From assembly GCA_047602755.1 (NCBI GenBank), contig JBLKOM010000004.1, positions 97,762 through 161,761 on the forward strand: a stretch of 64,000 bases of DNA, in the 5' to 3' direction. A program made the position numbers and the translations under genes. Positions 9,104-16,646 of this stretch are shown here, piece by piece. The notes beneath the pieces were generated by a model, which worked only from the letters and a program-made list of their open reading frames with translations, made no database searches and was not told where the DNA came from. Position 1 is the first letter of the stretch. Each line of letters starts with the position of its first letter. This DNA comes from JACJVV01 sp047602755 (GTDB taxonomy: Archaea > Nanobdellota > Nanobdellia > Woesearchaeales > JACJVV01).

Positions 9104-10096
9104 ATGCCTCCAAGCTATGCATTGCAAAGACCCGAAGAACAAGTAAGCCAACAAAAAGGCTATTTAAGACAGCTACAGCCATCTATAGATGATAAAATAA
9201 TTGGAAATGTAATAGCGGACCAAAACACTGGATTAGTTAATTCTTTATCACAAAGATTCAATAATCAACTTCCAAGTTATGATGATTTTAAAACACAATT
9301 CCAAGAAGCATATATGCACAGAAATGTAAGCAATTTACTTAAAGAAAAACAACAGTTAACTGAACGTCCAGATCTACAAAAACTACCAGATATGATTGAA
9401 CAAGTTGCAGATAAAGCAGGATATTCAAGCAGACAACTTAGAAGATTACGAGAGCAAAATCAATATATTGATAATATTGTAACAGCACTAAAACCTGAAA
9501 CACCATTTACTTTTACAGATGTTCAAGATAAAAGTGGAATTGTAAAAAATATTTTAGATTATAGAAGCATCAAAAATCAATACTTAGCAGAAGATCCATT
9601 CCAAAGAAAATTAGATTTAATAGTAAATAACACAAAACCATCAGATGGAATTAATCTTAAAGATGTAGCAAATACATTAAGACAACAAGACATATCTACA
9701 CAATTACAATCCGCACCATTACAAGCGCAATTATATGAAAGAATGGATATAATATTAGATGAAGAAACAGATATGAAACATGCTTATGCTAGAGCAAAAA
9801 AAGAATACCTTAAACTTGTTGCATATCAAGCGGAATTTGATGAAAGTAAAATGAAGTACATACTTGGAAAACAAGATTCTACAACAACAGCATCAAGAAT
9901 ATTCGAAAGAGCAGGATTAGATTTAGAACAAGTTAGAGAAGAATTCACTCAAGAAACTACAGAAAATTTCTCACAGCAAAAGAGAGAAAACGAAAAACAG
10001 CTTGAGATACAAAAAGCACAAGAAGATAAAAAAAGATTAGAAGAACTTCAAGTAAGAGCACAAGATAATAATATAATTCCATTTACAAGAATATAA
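9104..10096 (+). CDS. Hypothetical helical protein with C-terminal coiled coil
   Basis: Not recognised. The start is the ATG at 9104, with GGTGA at 9094-9098 and a TATA-like TTTATATAAT at 9071-9080; TTG and GTG codons just upstream are ignored. The 330 residues are Gln-rich and almost all helical, ending in a charged coiled-coil segment (about residues 285-322, rich in EKQ and KKRLEE). It lacks a signal peptide. It lies between two genes whose promoters share a palindromic operator, so it may belong to the same functional group. Confidence 0.6.
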   Translation: MPPSYALQRPEEQVSQQKGYLRQLQPSIDDKIIGNVIADQNTGLVNSLSQRFNNQLPSYDDFKTQFQEAYMHRNVSNLLKEKQQLTERPDLQKLPDMIEQVADKAGYSSRQLRRLREQNQYIDNIVTALKPETPFTFTDVQDKSGIVKNILDYRSIKNQYLAEDPFQRKLDLIVNNTKPSDGINLKDVANTLRQQDISTQLQSAPLQAQLYERMDIILDEETDMKHAYARAKKEYLKLVAYQAEFDESKMKYILGKQDSTTTASRIFERAGLDLEQVREEFTQETTENFSQQKRENEKQLEIQKAQEDKKRLEELQVRAQDNNIIPFTRI

Positions 10097-10224
10097 AATA
10101 ATAAAAAATTTATTTCTCATTCTAAATTAACAGAAACATGTAAATCACTTAAAATACTTTCAACATCTTTTTCAATGACTTTTTTATAGAAATAAATTTG
10201 AATTCTTAAATAATAACATTACAA

Positions 10225-10239
10225 TTGACATTAATGTCC
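10225..10239 (+). promoter_or_regulatory. Palindromic operator candidate, second copy
   Basis: TTGACATTAATGTCC contains the perfect palindrome GACATTAATGTC. It matches the element at 8215-8229 at 13 of 15 positions and sits upstream of the TATA-like ATTTTATTTAAATC (about 10262-10275) of the gene at 10319. It lies in the 222-base gap 10097-10318, in which I see no gene. Confidence 0.45.
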
Positions 10240-10318
10240 TAAATAATAATCATAAAAATTAATTTTATTTAAATCTACTATAAGCATAATAGTTATTACT
10301 TGACAAAAGGTGATTATT

Positions 10319-10762
10319 ATGCAAGGAGTATACATTAAAGATGAAGATATAGATAAAATAGTTAATATGCTTTATGCAAATAATATGCAAAGATACGGAC
10401 AAGGTACACAAATTCCTCCACCTGGTTATGGAGTAATGCCTGGTATGATACAAAACTCAGGAGGCTACAACTTTCTTCCTGGAATGCCTAGTTCTTATGG
10501 TATGCCTTATGGTGCTAATATGCCAAACATGCCTAATATGCCAAACATGGCACCACAACCAGGATTAGTAGGTGGCAACTTTAACATTGCAGATATAATA
10601 AAAATAGCTTATGCATGTGATAGTAAAATGATACAAAAAAAAGATTTAGGTGGAGATGATAAAGGAACATACATCATGATTCCAATGAATCAAACAAAAT
10701 ATCAAGGCTCAGCTGGTTATCAAAAAAAACAAGAAAAAAGTAGCAAAGGAGATAAAAAATAA
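10319..10762 (+). CDS. Hypothetical protein with Met/Pro/Gly-rich centre
   Basis: The 147 residues start at the ATG at 10319 behind AAGGTGATT (10308-10316). Residues 1-26 look like a helical domain. Residues 30-85 are low-complexity with PGYG, PGM and a tandem MPN repeat (MPNMPNMPNM). The conserved-looking C-terminal part has IADIIKIAYACDSKMI, and the tail is lysine-rich. No membrane segment is present. Proline/methionine-rich linkers of this kind join interaction domains; function is unknown. The palindrome at 10225-10239 probably controls it. Confidence 0.58.
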   Translation: MQGVYIKDEDIDKIVNMLYANNMQRYGQGTQIPPPGYGVMPGMIQNSGGYNFLPGMPSSYGMPYGANMPNMPNMPNMAPQPGLVGGNFNIADIIKIAYACDSKMIQKKDLGGDDKGTYIMIPMNQTKYQGSAGYQKKQEKSSKGDKK

Positions 10763-10794
10763 AGAATAAAAAACCTAAGAAATAATAAATTAAA

Positions 10795-11538
10795 TCACCC
10801 TAAATTTTTTTCAATAAAAGTTTTTGCACTTGATAAACCATCAAACTGAATTTTAACAATTCCATTAGTATGACTTAAAAAAAATCTTAAAGGAATTTTA
10901 TATTTATTTTTACTAACATCAGAATATACAGCATTAACTCCTAAAATAGTATTACCTATCCAATGAGAATCAACAAATGATAATGGTTTAGAATCTAAAT
11001 AAGGAACAATACTGTTAGGTAACAAAGGCATTGGAATATTATCAACATTAGAATCTCCATAAAAAACACTATAGTTATTTCCATCGGAATCAACAACAAC
11101 AACTGCAGATTTTAATAATTTATTTTCAGGATTAAATATATCGAAACAATATTTATCCCCTCTAATATTCTCTTTTATTCTTCCACAAGAAGTATAATCT
11201 AATCGAAAACGATCATAAAATGATTTACCTCTAACACTAATAACTGGAGGTCCATAATTCCTTTGATAATCAGACTCGCCGACTTTACTATATATTATCT
11301 CAATTCCTCTATCATTTAACCAACGTTTATAAGATGCATTTTGAGTTAATTTAGATAATTCTTGAACTTTTTGTAAACCTAAAGAAAAAAGACTTGGTTT
11401 TTTATAAGGTAATAAAACAGGTTCATTATTAACATCATCAGTATCAGAAATAACTTTATCATCAAGACTATCATCAACATCTTTACCAGTAGTTAGCAAT
11501 TCTAAGACTTCAACTATTTTGTTTTCTACATTAGTCAT
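10795..11538 (-). CDS. Hypothetical soluble protein, last gene of the kinase-phosphatase series
   Basis: Not recognised. 247 residues; the ATG overlaps the stop of the preceding lipoprotein gene (ATGA, 11535-11538). There is no signal peptide or membrane helix. Residues 1-40 are acidic and probably disordered; the rest looks like a mixed alpha/beta domain. As the terminal gene of the coupled series 10795-18961 it is likely made together with the kinase and phosphatase. Confidence 0.6.
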   Translation of the reverse strand: MTNVENKIVEVLELLTTGKDVDDSLDDKVISDTDDVNNEPVLLPYKKPSLFSLGLQKVQELSKLTQNASYKRWLNDRGIEIIYSKVGESDYQRNYGPPVISVRGKSFYDRFRLDYTSCGRIKENIRGDKYCFDIFNPENKLLKSAVVVVDSDGNNYSVFYGDSNVDNIPMPLLPNSIVPYLDSKPLSFVDSHWIGNTILGVNAVYSDVSKNKYKIPLRFFLSHTNGIVKIQFDGLSSAKTFIEKNLG

Positions 11539-12167
11539 TTTACAATATTTTTGGAACTAAGTACTTGTTCCCTTCCTGTGACAGGCCATTTTCTTATAAT
11601 ATCATACAATCTTATTGAAACATTCTCTTGTTTAGTAAATGAAAAATCAGAAAAATCATTTGAATCAAGAGCAAATATCAAATGAAGAGGAAGAAAAACA
11701 ATTTTCCAAGGATCAAAATAAACAGCACTTGAATTATGAACTCTTTTTGTAACTCTAGAAGTATATTCTTCTCTTCTATCATAATAAAAAGAATTTATAG
11801 TTCTAAGATATTGCTGAGCAAAAGGGTTAGTATCTTGACGCAAGTCAAATGCTAAATTAACAACTTTTGAATCAACTGTACTAAACGAATTCATATCAAG
11901 ATACATTTTAATCCTTCTAACTCTATGAGCATAATTATAATTAAACTCAGAAAATTGTTGTAACTTTTGCGATTGAACAACAATATCATCAATATTATTT
12001 GGAGGTGATAATCTTAATACATCTAATGAAGGACTATTAATATAAGAAACAGAATGAATATTTGCTCTAACATATTCTCTTCCATAAGAATGTTGTAAAT
12101 TAGGAGTAGAGCATCCTACAAGAGAAGCACCAAGTACAACCATAGCTAAATTTTTTACAATATTCAT
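11535..12167 (-). CDS. Putative lipoprotein
   Basis: 210 residues. The N terminus is a lipoprotein signal: a short basic start, hydrophobic 7-17, then LVGC with the cysteine at 19, so the mature protein should be lipid-anchored on the outer face of the membrane. The remainder is Tyr/Arg/Ser-rich with no family I recognise. It overlaps the following gene by four bases and lies three bases from the preceding one, so it is part of a tightly coupled operon. A second hydrophobic stretch near residues 150-165 (KIVFLPLHLIFAL) might insert in the membrane. Confidence 0.65.
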   Translation of the reverse strand: MNIVKNLAMVVLGASLVGCSTPNLQHSYGREYVRANIHSVSYINSPSLDVLRLSPPNNIDDIVVQSQKLQQFSEFNYNYAHRVRRIKMYLDMNSFSTVDSKVVNLAFDLRQDTNPFAQQYLRTINSFYYDRREEYTSRVTKRVHNSSAVYFDPWKIVFLPLHLIFALDSNDFSDFSFTKQENVSIRLYDIIRKWPVTGREQVLSSKNIVK

Positions 12168-12169
12168 TT

Positions 12170-13141
12170 TTATCTGCCCCCATACACACGCTGATATAAT
12201 TCTGACTGAATAAAATTCCTAGTCTGTTCTCCTACCAATCTACTATCCTCTGAAGCTTTTTGATAATTATCTCTAATATCTGAACGAATTAAAAGTTTTA
12301 CTTGTCTTAATCTCTCACGAAAATTTGCAGTAACATCATTACCAAGACGATTAACTAAAAAATCAATATCAGATATCATTGTTTGAGAATGTCTCAATAA
12401 ATCTGGATCATCTATTGAATAAGATTTTATCTCTGACTCAATTCTCAATAAATCTTCAAAAATAGAATATCCAGGATAATAACGATCATTAGAATTTAAT
12501 TGAAAACCTCTTGCTTTATATCTGTTTATTGTTGTAGAATGCCGCTCAAGATTAGTACGCAATTGATTTCTATCACGCTCCAAGCGTTCAATAGTACCAG
12601 AAACAGTATTTAATCTTTCCTTAACTAATACTTCTAAAGCTAAAAAATCATCTCTGTTATATAAAATAGTTGCCGAATCAATTAACCCAGAAACTGTTCT
12701 AAGTGCTTCATAACTCTCTAAAACCTTTCCTTGACCAAACAAAGAATTTGCATTATCAAATCTTCTTTTATAACTATTAATAATTCTAACTTCATTAGAA
12801 GAAACTATTCTTGCATCATTTATCTCACCAATAAAAGATCTAACTTTACTAAGCAATAATCTTGCATCAGAAAAATCATTACCAACCAGCTTCCTTTCAA
12901 GGTCACTTACGATTTGAAAACTTCTATCAATATTATAATTAGAATATAAAAGATTTGTAGCATTAGAAAAATTCTGATTATACTCAAGCATCTTAGTTAT
13001 ATGATCTTCGACTTCAACAATACGTTGTTCAACAGCTAGACGATAATTAAAAATACGAGATTCAATTTCAGAAATATCAATCTGAGAGGAAAAAGTATCA
13101 GAAGCTAATAATACTAATCCTAAAGATAATATTTTTTTCAT
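12170..13141 (-). CDS. Secreted coiled-coil protein
   Basis: 323 residues. A signal peptide (residues 4-19, LSLGLVLLASDTFSS) is followed by an almost entirely helical, heptad-rich protein (Glu, Arg, Ile, Leu, Asn) to the end. It overlaps the gene upstream (13138-14235) by an ATGA. A long extracytoplasmic coiled coil beside a single-pass membrane protein and a lipoprotein suggests an extracellular stalk or scaffold. No enzymatic motif is visible and the family is not recognised. Confidence 0.65.
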   Translation of the reverse strand: MKKILSLGLVLLASDTFSSQIDISEIESRIFNYRLAVEQRIVEVEDHITKMLEYNQNFSNATNLLYSNYNIDRSFQIVSDLERKLVGNDFSDARLLLSKVRSFIGEINDARIVSSNEVRIINSYKRRFDNANSLFGQGKVLESYEALRTVSGLIDSATILYNRDDFLALEVLVKERLNTVSGTIERLERDRNQLRTNLERHSTTINRYKARGFQLNSNDRYYPGYSIFEDLLRIESEIKSYSIDDPDLLRHSQTMISDIDFLVNRLGNDVTANFRERLRQVKLLIRSDIRDNYQKASEDSRLVGEQTRNFIQSELYQRVYGGR

Positions 13142-14235
13142 CTTAATAAAACACCCTTACTATTTTGATAATTTTTGAATGCAACAAATTGATTATCTAA
13201 TATTTCAACTTTTGATAAAATATTTCTTCCATCTTGTAATGATTCAAAATCTAATTCAGGTAATAAACCTAATCGATTAGAAAAATAAGATAAAATATTT
13301 CTGTACAACTCTTGCCTTTTATCTCCTAAAATATCAACTAATGAATTAACACTAGAATGAACATCATCTCCGATTACATCAGATACTAATAAACCATCTA
13401 ATTCAGAATCAATTCTATCAAATAATAAAAAATAATTTTGACCTGGAAAAGATAAATTATTATCAAAAAAATCATCAGCTATAGATTCCTCAGAAAAAGA
13501 TAATGAATTAGCATAGTTATAATAATTCATAAGAATTGCATCAATATCTTGAGTTTCACTAATATTTGCAATCACAACACTATCTAAGAAATCAATACTA
13601 GACAAAAAAGAATTATAAGAAGATAAAATAGAATTTACTAAATTATCATATCTATCATCATCAGAATAATTCAAATTGTCAGTTAATCTTACTCTTAAGT
13701 CATGCAATTGTGCTAATCTTACTAAATTATTTGTGTTAGAAATAATAGAATTATAATTAACAATTAATTCATCTAAATCTGAAGAAACAGATGAAGAATC
13801 AAATAAAGAAGTAGGTAAAGAAGCACTAGAAGAATCTACATCAATTATAGTTTTATCATCATCATGTTGCATAACTCCTATATTATTAATCTCTGGTACA
13901 ACTCTTGAACCAAAACTAATTTTAGAAACATAATCTTCGACAGAAAGATCTTGAACTGTCAAATCAGATTCCTCATTCATAGCAGAATCATCAGCTAAAA
14001 TATTAGTTACAGCAACAATATCATATTCATAATCAACATGAGAATTAAATTTAGAAGAAACAACATAAAAACCAATACCTATAGCAGAAAATAATGACAC
14101 AAAACCAATAAAATACCGATTTGAAAGAAATTTGTTATTTACTATTCGCTTATACCATGGTTTATAATCTAATAATTCAATTACCTCATCAATTTCACGT
14201 TCAATATTTCTAGGTTTTAAACTATCTGCCATCAT
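13138..14235 (-). CDS. Single-pass membrane protein with large acidic ectodomain
   Basis: 365 residues. A cytoplasmic N-terminal 40 residues (basic YKRIVNNKFLSNRY just before the helix) precedes one membrane helix (41-61). The following 300 residues are Asp/Ser/Asn-rich, helical and presumably external. The start is the first of two ATGs at 14235. A 100-base gap with an 11-base tandem repeat separates it from the kinase upstream. The cytoplasmic tail could be a kinase target and the ectodomain a partner of the secreted coiled coil encoded next; this is inference from order. Confidence 0.62.
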   Translation of the reverse strand: MMADSLKPRNIEREIDEVIELLDYKPWYKRIVNNKFLSNRYFIGFVSLFSAIGIGFYVVSSKFNSHVDYEYDIVAVTNILADDSAMNEESDLTVQDLSVEDYVSKISFGSRVVPEINNIGVMQHDDDKTIIDVDSSSASLPTSLFDSSSVSSDLDELIVNYNSIISNTNNLVRLAQLHDLRVRLTDNLNYSDDDRYDNLVNSILSSYNSFLSSIDFLDSVVIANISETQDIDAILMNYYNYANSLSFSEESIADDFFDNNLSFPGQNYFLLFDRIDSELDGLLVSDVIGDDVHSSVNSLVDILGDKRQELYRNILSYFSNRLGLLPELDFESLQDGRNILSKVEILDNQFVAFKNYQNSKGVLLR

Positions 14236-14263
14236 TAATCATAACTCTATAATCTACTTATTT

Positions 14264-14318
14264 GATTGTTTTATTATTGTTTTATGATTGTTTTATGATT
14301 GTTTTATGATTGTTTTGT
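14264..14318. repeat. Tandem repeat, five 11-base units
   Basis: Five head-to-tail copies of GATTGTTTTAT; units 2 and 5 each carry one change. They fill the gap between the kinase stop (14336) and the next gene start (14235). There is no spacer variation, so it is not CRISPR. On the transcribed strand the unit reads ATAAAACAATC. Confidence 0.8.
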
Positions 14319-14335
14319 GATTATTTTTTAATCAA

Positions 14336-15808
14336 CTAAATCATTCTAAGATTTTGTTTTGCACTATTAGACAATGCTTCAAGATACTTTCCATTATTAA
14401 TATCTACCAAAGAATATCTTTCACGACCTTTCCCATCTTCACGTTGATTATTAGGAGTTGTAAAAGGAGGACCCCAACAAAATGCAATTTTAGTAAAGTC
14501 TGCCAATAAAGGTACAACTTTTCTAGCTTCTTTCATCTTAAATTCTGCAAATGCACCTTTAGATCTACATGTTTTTTTCGCACTAGCAATTCTAGCTTTC
14601 ATTTCATTTAATGATTTATATAATAATTCAGAATCATATAAAGCAGCTTTTTCTCTGGTTGCCTCATAGTTTTGACGCATAACTTCAATTTCTTGAACTA
14701 AATCAGAATCATGTTTTGATAAATCACTTGCTCTAATCTTCTTTTCTAAATCTTCCAATTCTATTCTTGTTCTTTCAACTAAATCAATATTCTCAAGAGT
14801 TGCAGTACCATATTTTGAAGATCTAAACTTTTTACTAGCCATTAAATTTATACCAGCTTCATATCTTTTTCTAAAATCATCAACATCAGTATAATCTAAC
14901 ATTGGTTTTATTTCAATAGATTTACCGGATATGGAATCAAGAAGTTCTTCAAAACTTTGAAACCTATCTCGAGCTTTAGGCATACAACATTTAAGTATTA
15001 AATTTGCAGGATTACCAGTAATTCCGTTTTCAGATAAAAATAATTTTAATGTTCCTTGATCTGGTTCTTTCTTTTTTTCATTTTTTTGATTACCACCAAC
15101 ACCTTCAAAAGGAACAGAAAGAGTTGGACTAAGAAATTTTGCAAGCATTAATCCACAAGTATATATATCATAACGTGTACTATAAATAGATCCATCTCTT
15201 GGCCTTTCCCAACCTTCAGGAGGACAATACATCTCAGTAACAAATCTTGTAGAAGAACCTGTATTTCTTTTTGATGAACTCTCAAAATCAGTAACTTTTA
15301 GCCAATCAGAACCTTTTGGACCTTTAAATACAAGCACATTCTCTGGTTTCATATCATTATGTGATGCACCAACTTTTGCAACAGCATCCAATCCAACAAC
15401 TATTTGATATAACCAGTCTAATGCCATTGAAGTAGTTATTTTAACATTATTATTTGATAATGCTAATAAATGTTCATACAAAGAATATTCTGCTCTTTCC
15501 ATCAATAAACCAACACCTGGAAAATCTTCTTCTAAAGGTGGTTCAAGAATTCTAACTATGTGGTCAAGATTTGATCTTTCATTTAACTCTCTATAAAGAT
15601 TAAACTCACGCCATGCAAGTATTGAACCTTGTTGACGATGTTTAAATATTTTAAGTGCTTTTATACCATTATCACGAAGATCTTTTACTATATAAACATG
15701 TTTATCAGCTGAAGAAGCTCTAATATCAATTGCTTTAAATTTACCTGATTGCTCAGCCATATGACTCCATTCACGAACTTGCAATGTATCATCAATATTT
15801 CTAGCCAT
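14336..15808 (-). CDS. Serine/threonine protein kinase with C-terminal helical region
   Basis: 490 residues from the ATG at 15808, chosen for AAAGGAGGG seven bases upstream; it begins one base past the phosphatase stop. The kinase fold is clear: IKALKIF with lysine 53, HNDMKPEN (catalytic-loop aspartate 152), TDFE (magnesium aspartate 174), PPE in place of APE, and YDIYTCGLML. The usual DFG is DFE, and the HRD is HND. After the kinase domain (about 20-300) comes a coiled-coil stretch (about 330-420) and no membrane helix, so it is cytoplasmic. Paired with PP2C it would set the phosphorylation state of the cluster's proteins. Activity is likely but the altered DFG leaves room for doubt. Confidence 0.85.
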   Translation of the reverse strand: MARNIDDTLQVREWSHMAEQSGKFKAIDIRASSADKHVYIVKDLRDNGIKALKIFKHRQQGSILAWREFNLYRELNERSNLDHIVRILEPPLEEDFPGVGLLMERAEYSLYEHLLALSNNNVKITTSMALDWLYQIVVGLDAVAKVGASHNDMKPENVLVFKGPKGSDWLKVTDFESSSKRNTGSSTRFVTEMYCPPEGWERPRDGSIYSTRYDIYTCGLMLAKFLSPTLSVPFEGVGGNQKNEKKKEPDQGTLKLFLSENGITGNPANLILKCCMPKARDRFQSFEELLDSISGKSIEIKPMLDYTDVDDFRKRYEAGINLMASKKFRSSKYGTATLENIDLVERTRIELEDLEKKIRASDLSKHDSDLVQEIEVMRQNYEATREKAALYDSELLYKSLNEMKARIASAKKTCRSKGAFAEFKMKEARKVVPLLADFTKIAFCWGPPFTTPNNQREDGKGRERYSLVDINNGKYLEALSNSAKQNLRMI

Positions 15809-15809
15809 C

Positions 15810-16646
15810 TCATTCCCTCCTTTGTATTGCAATAAAAGTTATATCATCTTTAAATTTTTTATCAGATTGTTCTAATGGACAATTGCACATTAGAGAATCT
15901 GCTTTTGCATAATCTGAAACTTTTTTTAATCGTCTTTTCAAATCTTTTACTAGATGAGTATTAAATGGATTTGACCTAAGTGAATGATAAATACTTTTTT
16001 CATATAGTCTCTTAAGAAGTCCATCTGTAGTCATAAACAAAATATCACCTTTTTTCATTTCTTGTGTAACAACATCAACACTAATCTCTTTTTTACCTAT
16101 CCAATTATAAAGAGGAGAGAACTTCATTTCAACAACTTTTTTATGATCACCTTCTAAATCTGATAAATCAACATTACAATCTGAATGATCATTAGTCAAT
16201 AAATTCATACCAATTCGGTCATAAGTAATATGATAAACTCTACTATCGCCTACATGAGCAATATATGCAACATCATTATGAATCAAACATGCATCTAATG
16301 TTGTAGCTAAACCTGAGAAATCACTAATATTATTTCCTAAAGCTACTACTGTTTCATTAACAAATTTTAAACTTTCACCTAATAATAAAGAAATATCACT
16401 TTCATCAATTCTTCCTGAATGGATATGTCTATAAAGTGAATTAAGTTCATATGAAGCCCAACAAATAGCTTGAAATGCAGCTTGCCTACCTGATGAAGTT
16501 CCTTTTTTTTTATTCGTAATCTGAGATACACCATCAGCAATAATTGCAATATTTTTTCTATAATCAACATATTTCATATCTTGATTTAATTTAAAACTTC
16601 CTTTTCCTCCTGAACAAGTATAAGACCTGTATGAATATTTACTCAT
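15810..16646 (-). CDS. PP2C-family protein phosphatase
   Basis: 278 residues. Metal-binding PP2C motifs are present in order: ADGVS near residue 38, AHVGDSRVYHI, LTNDHSD, GDILFMTTDGLL and DDITFIAI near the end. They hold the aspartates that coordinate two metal ions. The first motif lacks the usual GG after DG. The enzyme would remove phosphate from Ser/Thr in the cytoplasm, opposing the adjacent kinase. Its ATG overlaps the stop of the upstream gene (ATGA at 16643-16646) and its stop is one base from the kinase start, so the kinase and phosphatase are coupled. Confidence 0.88.
   Translation of the reverse strand: MSKYSYRSYTCSGGKGSFKLNQDMKYVDYRKNIAIIADGVSQITNKKKGTSSGRQAAFQAICWASYELNSLYRHIHSGRIDESDISLLLGESLKFVNETVVALGNNISDFSGLATTLDACLIHNDVAYIAHVGDSRVYHITYDRIGMNLLTNDHSDCNVDLSDLEGDHKKVVEMKFSPLYNWIGKKEISVDVVTQEMKKGDILFMTTDGLLKRLYEKSIYHSLRSNPFNTHLVKDLKRRLKKVSDYAKADSLMCNCPLEQSDKKFKDDITFIAIQRRE

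Noticed and set aside
10265..10453. Minus-strand open frame of 62 codons
   Set aside because: It is antisense to the well-started gene at 10319 and has no Shine-Dalgarno or protein-like pattern.
14264..14318. Tandem repeat considered as CRISPR
   Set aside because: Units are contiguous 11-mers without spacers, and no cas gene is present. No CRISPR array was seen anywhere in the window.
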